Part shown: positions 1 through 7,467 of the stretch, one piece after another | How the letters are laid out: every line of letters begins with the position of its first letter | Numbering within the stretch: position 1 is the stretch's first letter | Position numbers and translations under genes: made by a program | The notes under the pieces: generated by a model | Told to the model about the DNA's origin: nothing | What the model saw: only the letters and a program-made list of their open reading frames with translations | The model's database searches: none | From: Nocardiopsis metallicus | GTDB taxonomy: Bacteria > Actinomycetota > Actinomycetes > Streptosporangiales > Streptosporangiaceae | Reading direction: 5' to 3' | Length of the DNA: 64,000 nt | Assembly: GCF_014201115.1 (NCBI RefSeq) | Contig: NZ_JACHDO010000001.1 | Coordinates: forward strand, 6,758,001-6,822,000

Positions 1-824
1 CGCCATCATCACGGTCAGGACCAGGTCGCCCACGCCGCCGGCCCCGGTGGCGGCCCGGTACACGACCAGCGCGATCGCCCCGGCGAAGGCGGACACGAAC
101 ACCGCCCACCCGGCGGCGTTCCACAGAGCGGCGCCGACCCGGGCCCGAAACCGGATCCGGACCGCCTCGTCCCAGGCCTGTTCCTGGAGCTCGATGAGCC
201 GGTCGGCGGCCCCGGCCACACGGACCTCCTTACCGCCCTCGGCCGAGGCCACCGTCTCGAACAGGTGCTGCTGCGACCGGTAGGACTCCGCACCGCCCAC
301 CAGGCGTACTGGAGGAGGATCGCGCAGGTCACCACCGCCCCAAGCAGCCCGCACACCCACTTGAGCACGGCGACCGCGCCGTCGCCCGGGGTGGTCTCCA
401 CGCCGTGGTCGGGGTCGGCGCGCACCTCACGCAAAAGCTTCCGGACCTCGGGGGACTCCAGAGCGGCGATACCGGGCGCCGAGGCGGCCATCCGGGCCAC
501 CCGGGAACGATGGGCGCCGTCCACCCGGGACTTGACCAGGTACTCCAGCGGAGCGGCCGCGGACTCGCCCAGGTGCCCGGCCAACAGCACCAGGGCGAGC
601 AGGAGGATCGGCACGAGGGCCGCGGTGAACAGCTCCGGGGAGACGGGCGGGGAGATCTCGGTGACCAGGGCGGCCAGGGCCAGCGCGGTCAGCGGTGGCA
701 CCAGTCGTTCGGCCAGCCGGACGGCGAACAGGGCCGGGACCAGTACCGGTCCTGCGTCTGTCAGGGGTCTGAGCGATCGGGCACGGTTTCGGACGAATCC
801 CATGCGGCTCCTCAGCACGGACAC
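1..824 (-). pseudogene. ABC exporter membrane domain, frameshifted and cut by the window edge
   Basis: On the minus strand a reading frame opens near 824 (an internal Met at about 803 is an alternative). It encodes about 170 residues typical of the N-terminal membrane part of an ABC exporter, with several hydrophobic helices and basic and acidic loops. Around 285-300 this frame turns into an Arg/Pro/Ser-rich shadow that stops at 15. The coherent reading continues in another frame down to base 1, with 'EGGKEVRVAGAADRL' and 'GGVGDLVLTVMMA', the coupling-helix and TM5 region of such exporters. About 20 residues expected between TM3 and the coupling helix also seem to be missing, so a small frame-changing deletion is likelier than one miscalled base. 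The ATPase domain lies outside the window. Family assignment is from motifs; substrate unknown. Confidence 0.6.
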
Positions 825-958
825 GGGCCCTCGCGCCGGGAGGTCCGGTGGGGCCGGACGGGTGGGGGCGCACCCGCGTCAGGGTGTGACGCGGACGAAG
901 AGCGCGTGGTTCGCCGCGCGCGGCCGAATGCCGTGCGGGATCCCGGGCCCTCCGGGGG

Positions 959-1567
959 TTACGGCGCCTCCGGCCCGCCGAGGTTCGTGCGCCAGGGGCC
1001 GCTGGCCACGAGCCAGTGCGGGACGAACTTGACGGGGAAGGGGAGCTCGGTCTCGAAGAGCTCCTCGTCCTGGGTCTGCCCGACCTCCTCGTAGGCTCCG
1101 TCCACCAGACGGAACTCGATGATGCCCGGCTTGTCAGGATGCGGGTTGATGATCCAGTAGGAGGGGATGCCGAAGGCGGCGTACTCGTATCGCTTGGTGT
1201 GGTTGTCGCGAAGCACGCTCTCCGGGGAGACGATCTCCACAGCGAGGAGCGGCGGGACGGTGTAGTAGCCCTCCTCCGGGGGTTCCTGGTCGAAGACGGC
1301 CAGGTCGGGGATGCGGTGCTTTCCTGGATCCCCGCCGAGGACCACGCCGGGGCCCTCACCGATCTCCAAGTCATCCGACGCGTGGTTGCCGAGGTGGAAG
1401 CCCAGACGGTAGGCCACACGCGTGTGCAGTGGTTTGGGTACGGGAGACACGTGAAGCCGCCCGTCGGCCAGTTCGTACCGGCGTCCGTCGTCCGGGGTGT
1501 TCTCCAGGTCGTCCACGGTCAGCCGTCGTTCGGGTACGTCGGGGTACCTGGTAGCCATGACAGGCAT
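959..1567 (-). CDS. Uma2 family (DUF820) restriction-endonuclease-fold protein
   Basis: The protein (about 202 residues) has the layout of the Uma2/DUF820 family, which has a PD-(D/E)XK nuclease-like fold and is very common in actinomycetes. Visible marks are 'DDGRRYELADGRLHVSP' near the N-terminus, 'PDLAVFDQE' (catalytic-type Asp), 'LAVEIVSPES' (Glu of the core), then 'KRYEYAAFGIPSYWIINP'. The frame opens at 1705, but the extra residues do not look like the family. I choose ATG 1567 because AGAGGAGG lies four bases upstream; ATG 1558 is also possible. It is transcribed away from the VOC gene at 1704. The cellular role of this family is not established. Confidence 0.85.
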   Translation of the reverse strand: MPVMATRYPDVPERRLTVDDLENTPDDGRRYELADGRLHVSPVPKPLHTRVAYRLGFHLGNHASDDLEIGEGPGVVLGGDPGKHRIPDLAVFDQEPPEEGYYTVPPLLAVEIVSPESVLRDNHTKRYEYAAFGIPSYWIINPHPDKPGIIEFRLVDGAYEEVGQTQDEELFETELPFPVKFVPHWLVASGPWRTNLGGPEAP

Positions 1568-1703
1568 ACTGCCTCCTCTGGTGCACGAAGACCAGTATTC
1601 AGAGCCATGCTGGGTTACTGGCGAGTTTCCACAGGCTCGAACGCGCGGGCGCGCGGAGGTGGGCCATCCGGAGAATGTCAGTGGCGCGTGCCACACTCGG
1701 GCC

Positions 1704-2072
1704 ATGCTTGATCACCTCGGTATCCAGGTCGCCGACCCCGAAGCCAGTGCCGCCTTCTACGATGCCGTCCTCGCCGCTTTGGGGCACCGTCGCATGCTCC
1801 AGTACGGGCCGGTGATCGGCTACGGCACCGACCACCCCCGGTTCTGGATCTCGCCCAGCGAGACGGAGGGCCCGGCCCGGGAGTCGCACATCGCGTTCGG
1901 AACCCCCGACCGGGCGACGGTCGACGCCTTCTTCCAGGCCGCCGTCGCCGCGGGGGCGGCGGTCCTGCACGAGCCGAAGGTCTGGCCCGAGTACCACGAG
2001 CACTACTACGGGGCGTTCGTGCGCGATCCCGACGGAAACAACGTCGAGGCGGTCAGCCACGTCCCCGGCTGA
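1704..2072 (+). CDS. VOC family protein (glyoxalase/dioxygenase fold)
   Basis: A 122-residue single-domain vicinal-oxygen-chelate protein. It starts 'MLDHLGIQVADPEASAAFYDAVL', the usual first beta-alpha unit with a metal-binding His, and ends 'GAFVRDPDGNNVEAVSH', the classic last strand with the metal-binding Glu. The open frame extends upstream to 1497, but homology starts at ATG 1704. Such proteins include lyases, dioxygenases and antibiotic-binding proteins; nothing here fixes the substrate. It stands alone, between the divergent Uma2-type gene and the convergent sigma-factor gene. Confidence 0.85.
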   Translation: MLDHLGIQVADPEASAAFYDAVLAALGHRRMLQYGPVIGYGTDHPRFWISPSETEGPARESHIAFGTPDRATVDAFFQAAVAAGAAVLHEPKVWPEYHEHYYGAFVRDPDGNNVEAVSHVPG

Positions 2073-2188
2073 TCGGGCCCGGCCGCCCGGGGCGCGGTGG
2101 GCTTGCGGCAGGGTCGTGCGCGCCGGGTCCGGCGGCGGCCGCACCCAGGCTGGCGGGGCCGTCGCCCACAACGGTGACGTCCATGCAC

Positions 2189-3097
2189 CTAGGACGGCCC
2201 GGCCACCCGCAGACGTGACATCTTGTCCGGGTTGACCAACAGGTACACGTGCTGGACCCGGTCCTCGAACACGTCCAGCGCCAGCAGGATCAGCGGGGTC
2301 CCCGACGCGGAGACCACCGCGGCCGGACCGCCGTTCACCTCGGTGACCTCCGTGTTCAGGTCCGACGCGTCCTCCAGGCCCACGGACTCCATGAAACTCG
2401 TGATGTTGCGCTCCTGGGAGAGCGAGGCCAGGAACCGGCCCACCTTGTGTGAGGTGCGCAGCACCCGCAGCGGGGACCGCGCCCTGCCGCCGCTGTCGCT
2501 GACCAGGGTGGCGTCGTCGGCGAGCAGCCCCTTGAGCCCGTCCAGGTCGCCCTCCAGACAGGCCTGGAGGAAGCGCTCGGTCATCCGGCGGCGCTTGGCC
2601 TGGTCGGCCTCGAACCTCGGGCGGCGCTCCCGCACGTGGTCCCGGGCCCGCCGGGCCAGCTGTCGGGTGGCCTGCTCGCTACGGCCGATCACCTGGGCGA
2701 TCTGCGCGTAGGGCAGCTGGAAGGCCTCGTGCAGGACGAACACGGCCCGCTCCAGGGGGCTGAGCGTCTCCAGCACCACCATGAGCGCGAACTCCACCGA
2801 ATCGGCGAGCTCGGCCCGCTCGGCGCCGTCGGGCAGGTCGCTGACCGGCTCGGGCAGCCACTCGCCCACGTAGGACTCGCGCTGGGAACTGGCCTTGCGC
2901 AGCCGGTCGATGGCCAGCCGGGAGACCACCGTGACCAGGTAGGCGCGCGGGTTGTCGACCTCGCCCCCGGCGACCCGGTCCCAGCGCAGCCACGCCTCCT
3001 GGACCACGTCCTCGGCGTCGGCGGCCGTCCCGAGGATGCGGTAGGCGACCCCGTTCAGCAGGGAGCGGTGCTCCTCGAAGACCTCTGTCGTCGTCAT
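2189..3097 (-). CDS. ECF41-type RNA polymerase sigma factor (SigJ-like) with SnoaL-like C-terminal domain
   Basis: 302 residues. Sigma-70 region 2 occupies about 1-75 ('AEDVVQEAWLRW', 'RAYLVTVVSRLAIDRLR'). The linker carries 'YVGEWLPEP', a motif diagnostic for ECF41. Region 4 is about 110-160 ('LSPLERAVFVLHEAFQLPYAQIAQVIGRSEQATRQLARRAR'-type helix-turn-helix). The C-terminal ~125 residues form the SnoaL/NTF2-like extension and end with 'NPDKMSRL', the conserved ECF41 NPDK motif. In this family the extension replaces an anti-sigma factor and tunes activity. ECF41 genes usually neighbour an oxidoreductase/decarboxylase/epimerase (COE) gene they activate; none is adjacent here, although an SDR-type gene lies about 2.5 kb away at 5555. 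Confidence 0.92.
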   Translation of the reverse strand: MTTTEVFEEHRSLLNGVAYRILGTAADAEDVVQEAWLRWDRVAGGEVDNPRAYLVTVVSRLAIDRLRKASSQRESYVGEWLPEPVSDLPDGAERAELADSVEFALMVVLETLSPLERAVFVLHEAFQLPYAQIAQVIGRSEQATRQLARRARDHVRERRPRFEADQAKRRRMTERFLQACLEGDLDGLKGLLADDATLVSDSGGRARSPLRVLRTSHKVGRFLASLSQERNITSFMESVGLEDASDLNTEVTEVNGGPAAVVSASGTPLILLALDVFEDRVQHVYLLVNPDKMSRLRVAGPS

Positions 3098-3242
3098 GTC
3101 AGGGAAGACGTATCACACCGGCCCGTCCGTGACACGTCCGTGCATCCCCCCTTTTCCACCCGCGGCGCGGGAAAGGACTTGTCTGGGCCCGGCGACGGTT
3201 CTAGGTTGGCGCGATCGGGACCGTCGGTGAGAGGGGTTGTGG

Positions 3243-3779
3243 TTGTACCGCGTACGTGAGTGGAACCGGGGCGACGTCGACCGGCTGCTGGAGGCCTTCC
3301 GCTGGGACGAACTGGCCTGGCAGGAGTCGGACGTGCCGCACACACCGGACGAGGCGCTGGACTGGATCGCGCGACGGGAGATCCTGGCCAAGGAGAAGGA
3401 CGTGCACGGGTTCGTGGTGGTCGACGGCACGGACCGGGCGCTGGGCCACGTCCAGGTCTCGGTCTCCAGTCGCAGACACGACTTCGGTTGGCTGTCCTAC
3501 TGGACGCACCCCGCCGAGCAGGGCCGGGGCGTGGCCTCGGCCGGGGCCCGGCTGGCCACGGAGTTCGCCTTCGCCGAGCTGGACCTGTACCGGGTGGAGA
3601 CGGGGCACCGGATCAACAACCCGGGGTCGTGCGTGGCCGCGCGGCGGGCGGGTTTCCGGCCCGAGGGGATCGAGCGGGCCAAGCTCCGCTACGGGACCTC
3701 GCGCTATGACACGGCGGCCCACGCGCGGCTGGTGACGGACCCCGTGGAGGGTGTCGCAGAGGGCGTCTGCGGAGCCTGA
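3243..3779 (+). CDS. GNAT family N-acetyltransferase (RimJ/RimL-like)
   Basis: About 178 residues with the GNAT fold. 'REWNRGDVDRLLEAF' is the first strand-helix. 'GFVVVDGTDRALGHVQVSV' forms the central strands. 'WTHPAEQGRGVASAGARLATEFAF' contains the acetyl-CoA pyrophosphate loop (Q/R-x-x-G-x-G/A). 'NNPGSCVAARRAGFRPEGI' is the RimJ/RimL-like C-terminal signature seen in ribosomal-protein and small-molecule acetyltransferases. No ATG is available. TTG 3243 follows GAGAGGGG by six bases, a better fit than TTG 3237, which touches the ribosome-binding site. Substrate unknown. Convergent with the small secreted genes, separated by a strong hairpin. Confidence 0.85.
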   Translation: MYRVREWNRGDVDRLLEAFRWDELAWQESDVPHTPDEALDWIARREILAKEKDVHGFVVVDGTDRALGHVQVSVSSRRHDFGWLSYWTHPAEQGRGVASAGARLATEFAFAELDLYRVETGHRINNPGSCVAARRAGFRPEGIERAKLRYGTSRYDTAAHARLVTDPVEGVAEGVCGA

Positions 3780-3831
3780 CCCCCGTTCGGGGGTTCCGCT
3801 CCGGGCGCTCGCCCCCGGGGAACACGGAAGA

Positions 3832-3863
3832 GCGGGGCACGGTGCCGTGGCACCGTGCCCCGC
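3832..3863. terminator. Bidirectional hairpin between convergent genes
   Basis: A 15-bp perfect stem (GCGGGGCACGGTGCC and its complement) closed over two unpaired bases. It lies between the GNAT gene ending at 3779 and the minus-strand small secreted gene ending at 3889. There is no long T-run on either side, which is common for actinomycete terminators. Confidence 0.75.
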
Positions 3864-3888
3864 GTCATCCGCGCTCTGGGAGTGTGGA

Positions 3889-4104
3889 CTACCAGTTCTT
3901 GATGGAGATGCCGGTGGTCTCGGTGATGCTGGTGACGTTGCAGCCCTTGGAGCTGAAGCCCGCGAAGGAGATGACGTCGGCGCAGATCGGCACGGTCACG
4001 TTCTGGATGTTGGCGTTGTTGTCCGCGGCGGCGGTGCCGGTCATGGCGCCCAGGGCGAGGCCGGTGGCGAGGACGAGGCCGGAGACGGCGGTGATGCGCT
4101 TCAT
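3889..4104 (-). CDS. Small secreted protein, paralogue 1 (chaplin-like candidate)
   Basis: 71 residues. It has a Sec signal peptide (basic start, hydrophobic 'VSGLVLATGLALGAM', cleavage after 'AAA') and a mature part of only about 45 residues beginning 'DNNANIQNVTVPIC'. The mature part has two cysteines and alternating hydrophobic residues. It is clearly related to the next gene (4216-4428), which shares the 'DNNAxIQN' and 'VxxPICxDV' pattern. The N-Q-hydrophobic-P-hydrophobic-Cys core and short length recall chaplin units and the four genes at 13807-14899, but I cannot assign a named family with certainty. Its own start has GGAAG upstream. Confidence 0.75.
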   Translation of the reverse strand: MKRITAVSGLVLATGLALGAMTGTAAADNNANIQNVTVPICADVISFAGFSSKGCNVTSITETTGISIKNW

Positions 4105-4215
4105 GGTGTGCTTCCTTTTCGGGTCGTGCTGTTCGAGTGCTACTGGAAGGTCTGATGAGGCGTGTCGCGAGGACCCGGGGGTGTGTCGCGACGGCTCGGC
4201 TGCCTGTCGCGACGA

Positions 4216-4428
4216 CTAGTCGTGGACGGCGATGCCCGTGGCGGAGTCCCAGTCGACGACGTTGCAGCCGCTGGCGCTGATGCCGGAGGCCTTGAGGACG
4301 TCCACGCAGATCGGGATCGTGATGTTCTGGATCTTGGCGTTGTTGTCGGCCGCGGCGGTCCCGCTCAGGGCGCCGAAGGCGAGGCCAGCGGCCAGGACGA
4401 ATCCGGAAACCTTGGCGATACGGGTCAT
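4216..4428 (-). CDS. Small secreted protein, paralogue 2 (chaplin-like candidate)
   Basis: 70 residues from ATG 4428 (AAAGG upstream; the frame opens earlier at 4452 but that adds no signal-like sequence). Signal peptide 'KVSGFVLAAGLAFGALSGTAAA', mature 'DNNAKIQNITIPICVDV', and a second Cys in 'ASGCNVVDW'. A tandem duplicate of the downstream gene at 3889-4104, with a 111-bp gap. Likely exported and surface-associated; a disulfide between the two cysteines is possible. Function not recognised. Confidence 0.75.
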   Translation of the reverse strand: MTRIAKVSGFVLAAGLAFGALSGTAAADNNAKIQNITIPICVDVLKASGISASGCNVVDWDSATGIAVHD

Positions 4429-4777
4429 GGTGGTTACCTTTCGGAAGTGCAAAACAGGTTGGCTGCGGCCGCCGGAATTAACTTAGCGTAGCCAGGCCCG
4501 TGCTCGAAGTAGTTTCGAGGAAGAATCCAGAGTTTCCCCGGATTTTCTTCAGCTTCGGGGGCGACATGACCGTTATTTCGCTGCTTTGTGGACGTCCGCG
4601 TTACACAACCGAAAGCGTGGCCAGAGAAGACTTCTGGCGAATGCATCGGAATACTTCACTGTCCGACATCGCACGCCGTGAGGGCACAAAGGCGGGCACA
4701 AGTCGGACACCAGGGATACAGAGAAGGGCCCGCACGGTCACACCGTGCGGGCCCTGCTGTCGGAAAAGCGGGTTCGG
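4429..4777. other. Intergenic region upstream of the small secreted pair
   Basis: No credible gene. This stretch is noticeably less GC-rich than its surroundings (for example around 4480-4580) and should hold the promoter of the minus-strand pair. An 8-bp inverted repeat TGTCCGAC (4660-4667) and GTCGGACA (4702-4709) and a short AGAAG-A-CTTCT palindrome near 4625 could be operators. The end of the region is the terminator of the gene at 4778. Confidence 0.5.
4725..4755 (-). terminator. Terminator of the QQPGYG-repeat gene
   Basis: A 14-bp perfect stem AGGGCCCGCACGGT with a 3-base loop, lying 23 bp beyond the stop codon of the minus-strand gene at 4778-5314. There is only a weak pyrimidine run after it. 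Confidence 0.75.
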
Positions 4778-5314
4778 CTACCAGCCCTGCTGCTGTCCGT
4801 AACCCGGGTACTGCTGACCATAGCCGGGCTGCTGCCCGTACCCCGGCTGCTGCTGGCCGTATCCCGGGTACTGCTGCTGGTCGTAACCGGGGTAACCCTG
4901 CTGCGGCTGCTGCCCGTAGCCGGGCTGCTGGCCGTAACCCGCGTACGGGTCCTGCTGCTGGGCGCCCGTGGGGTGCTGCTGGTAAGCCTGCTGCTGCCCG
5001 CTCTGGTCCTGCTGCGGGGCCTGCTGCTGGGCCTCGGCCTGCTCCGGCTCCTTCTTGGAGTCGGTGTCCGGGCGGAAGATGAACAGCCGCGCGGCCGCGG
5101 ACTCGCCGGACTCGCTCGGGGTGATCAGCTCAAGGCGCCACCCGGCCTCCTCGATGCCCTCGAGGATGCGGGTCAGCCCCGGGCGCAGCTTGCTGGAGGC
5201 CTCGTCGTAGGCGTTGACCTCGAGCTGGATGATGAACATCCGGCGCTTCTGCTGCGCGGCGACCTTGGCGTGCTCGACGACCGTGCTGTCCCTCACGACC
5301 TGTGTGACGCTCAT
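4778..5314 (-). CDS. Protein with small folded N-terminal domain and Q/G/Y/P-rich repeat tail
   Basis: 178 residues from ATG 5314; the frame extends to 5446 but the extension is unlike protein sequence. Residues 1-95 look folded ('MFIIQLEVNAYDEASSKLRPG', 'GWRLELITPSE', 'RLFIFRP'). From about residue 100 the chain is low-complexity: first Q/E/A-rich, then roughly ten copies of units such as 'GYGQQPGYGQQ' and 'QQYPGYG' to the C-terminus. Such tails are prion-like or phase-separating in composition and common in actinomycete proteins of unknown function. No membrane segment or signal peptide is seen. Function not recognised; neighbours give no hint. Confidence 0.75.
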   Translation of the reverse strand: MSVTQVVRDSTVVEHAKVAAQQKRRMFIIQLEVNAYDEASSKLRPGLTRILEGIEEAGWRLELITPSESGESAAARLFIFRPDTDSKKEPEQAEAQQQAPQQDQSGQQQAYQQHPTGAQQQDPYAGYGQQPGYGQQPQQGYPGYDQQQYPGYGQQQPGYGQQPGYGQQYPGYGQQQGW

Positions 5315-5554
5315 GAATAACCGTACCCATCTGCTCTGCGGAGCTGCTTCACCCGTCGGGGTCGTTCCCGGTCGTCCGCGTCCACCGTGACGGGATTCCG
5401 CCGGGCTCCGCCCACCATCATGCCTTCTATGAGGGCATCTGGCCACAGAGGGCCGGAACCGCCAGGGAAGACGGGAACCGCCGAGGACCTCCCGGGGCTC
5501 CGGTCCTCGGGACCCCCGAGGACCGGAGCCCCGGGCCCTGCGGCCCGGAACCGC

Positions 5555-6217
5555 TTATCCGGCGACGGCGCGGACGGCCTCGAGGACGGGTGTCCTACCG
5601 TTCACCAGGTTGAGAACCTTCTTGGCCGTACCTGGTTCGTCCAGAAGCGCGACGATCACCGCGGCCACGTCGTCACGGGTCACGTCATGGCGCTCCACGG
5701 CCTCGCCCAGGTCCACCTGGCCGGTTCCGGCCTCGTCGGTCAGCCGCCCGGGACGCAGGATGGTCCAGTCCAGGTCGAGGTCGTGCTCCTTGAGGTCGTC
5801 ATCGGCGGCCTTCTTCGCCGCCACGTAGGCGGCCCAGACCTCGTCGGCGCCCTCCGGCACCGGCTGGTCCACGTTGATCGCGGAGATCTGCACCAGGCGC
5901 CGCACCCCGGCCAGGGCGGCGGCGTTTGCGGTCAGGGACGCGGCCTTGTGGTCCACGGTGGACTTGCGGGCGGCGCCGCTGCCCGGCCCGGCGCCGGCGG
6001 CGAACACCACGGCGTCCGCGCCCATGATCTTCTCGGTCAGCTCGGTGACCGAGGCCTGCTCCAGGTCGATGACGACCGGCTCGGCCCCGGCGTCGACGAC
6101 GTCCTGGGTGTGGTCGGGGTTGCGGATGAGGGCGACGGGCCGGTCACCGCGGGCGGCCAGAAGCCTGGCCAGCCGCAGCGCGATCTTCCCGTGTCCTCCG
6201 GCGATGACGATACGCAT
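5555..6217 (-). CDS. NAD(P)-binding Rossmann-fold protein (atypical SDR / NmrA-like)
   Basis: 220 residues. 'MRIVIAGGHGKIALRLARLL' is the nucleotide-binding GxxGxxG-type loop. 'PVALIRNPDH' follows strand 2 and 'ADAVVFAAGAGPGSG' strand 4. 'LVQISAINVDQP' and 'YVAAKKAADDDL' give the Tyr-x-x-x-Lys region in modified form, and 'WTILRPGRLTDEAGTG' is characteristic of the SDR_a5/NAD(P)H-binding group. I use ATG 6217 because the family begins there; no clear Shine-Dalgarno precedes it, so the mRNA may be leaderless. Possible flavin reductase/epimerase-like activity; substrate unknown. Confidence 0.87.
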   Translation of the reverse strand: MRIVIAGGHGKIALRLARLLAARGDRPVALIRNPDHTQDVVDAGAEPVVIDLEQASVTELTEKIMGADAVVFAAGAGPGSGAARKSTVDHKAASLTANAAALAGVRRLVQISAINVDQPVPEGADEVWAAYVAAKKAADDDLKEHDLDLDWTILRPGRLTDEAGTGQVDLGEAVERHDVTRDDVAAVIVALLDEPGTAKKVLNLVNGRTPVLEAVRAVAG

Positions 6218-6360
6218 GGGGGAAGCGTATTGCCTGGGGGCCCGGCTCTCGTGTGCGCAGAGCCGGGCGGCGCCGGTGAACTTCCCGACGCCGCCCGGGG
6301 GAATACCTGAGGGGGCCACCGACGCCGTCCGGGGGGACTACGCGAGGGGCCCGTGTCCGG

Positions 6361-7467
6361 TCAGTCGACCGTCCAGGTGTCCCCGCTGGCCAGCAGCGCC
6401 GCCAGCTCACCGTCGCCGCGCTCGGCCCGCGCGTCCTCCACCTGCTCATTCAGCAGGTCGTCGTAGGTGGGCCGCCGCACGTTCCGGAACACGCCGATCG
6501 GTACGTGCTCGAACGCTGGCTGGTCAAGCCTGGACAGCGCGAACGCGTACCCCGGGTCCCGGCGGTGCGCGTCGTGCCGGATCAGCCGGTCCTCGCCGAC
6601 CGAGTCCACGTCCACGACCTCCAGACCGCCGAACTCGCCCGAGACCACACCCCGGTCCGGGCCCAGCCGCAGCGGCTCGCCCTGCTCCATCCGCAGCAGC
6701 CGCAGGTCCCGCGCGGCCGGGTCCTTCAACGGCTCGAAGGCGTCGTCGTTGAAGATCGGGCAGTTCTGGTAGATCTCCACGAACGACGCGCCGGGGTGGT
6801 CCGCCGCGGCCCGCAGCACCGAGGTCAGGTGCTTGCGGTCCGAGTCCACGGTCCGCGCCACGAAACCCGCCTCCGCGCCCAGCGCCAGCGACACCGGGTT
6901 GAACGGGTGGTCCAGCGAACCCACCGGCGAGGACTTGGTGATCTTCCCGGCCTCGGAGGTGGGGGAGTACTGGCCCTTGGTCAGCCCGTAGATGCGGTTG
7001 TTGAACAGCAGCACGTTGATGTTGACGTTGCGGCGCAGCGCGTGGATCAGGTGGTTGCCGCCGATGGACAGCCCGTCGCCGTCCCCGGTGATGACCCACA
7101 CCGAGAGGTCGGGTCGGCTGGTCGCCAGCCCGGTCGCGATCGCCGGGGCGCGCCCGTGGATCGAGTGCACGCCGTAGGTGCTCAGGTAGTACGGGAACCG
7201 CGACGAGCAGCCGATCCCGGACACCATCACGATGTTCTCGCGCGGCACGCCCAGCTGCGGCAGGAAGGACTGGAAGGCGGCCAGGATCGCGTAGTCACCG
7301 CAGCCGGGGCACCAGCGCACCTCCTGGTCGGACTTGAAGTCCTTCGCCTTGTACCCGGTGTCGGTCTTGGGCACCAGCCGCAGTCCGGCCAGCCCCTCGC
7401 CGTGCGCGGCGCCGTTCGGTCCCGCGGTCCCGTTCCGGTGCGAGGCGCCGTTGAGGTTCTCAGTCAC
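6361..7467 (-). CDS. korB: 2-oxoacid:ferredoxin oxidoreductase, beta subunit
   Basis: 368 residues. This subunit binds thiamine diphosphate and an iron-sulfur cluster and works with the fused gamma/alpha subunit encoded next to it, most likely converting 2-oxoglutarate to succinyl-CoA with ferredoxin reduction. 'WCPGCGDY' (Cys 53-56) begins the cluster-binding set. 'GIGCSSRFPYY' and 'HGRAPAIATGLA' are conserved, and 'ITGDGDGLSIGGNH' (about 129-142) is the TPP/Mg motif with 'NNRIYGLTKGQ' after it. The first ~35 residues are a Gly/Ala/Asn-rich extension. Its start overlaps the end of korA by 8 bp, so the two are translationally coupled. Confidence 0.95.
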   Translation of the reverse strand: MTENLNGASHRNGTAGPNGAAHGEGLAGLRLVPKTDTGYKAKDFKSDQEVRWCPGCGDYAILAAFQSFLPQLGVPRENIVMVSGIGCSSRFPYYLSTYGVHSIHGRAPAIATGLATSRPDLSVWVITGDGDGLSIGGNHLIHALRRNVNINVLLFNNRIYGLTKGQYSPTSEAGKITKSSPVGSLDHPFNPVSLALGAEAGFVARTVDSDRKHLTSVLRAAADHPGASFVEIYQNCPIFNDDAFEPLKDPAARDLRLLRMEQGEPLRLGPDRGVVSGEFGGLEVVDVDSVGEDRLIRHDAHRRDPGYAFALSRLDQPAFEHVPIGVFRNVRRPTYDDLLNEQVEDARAERGDGELAALLASGDTWTVD

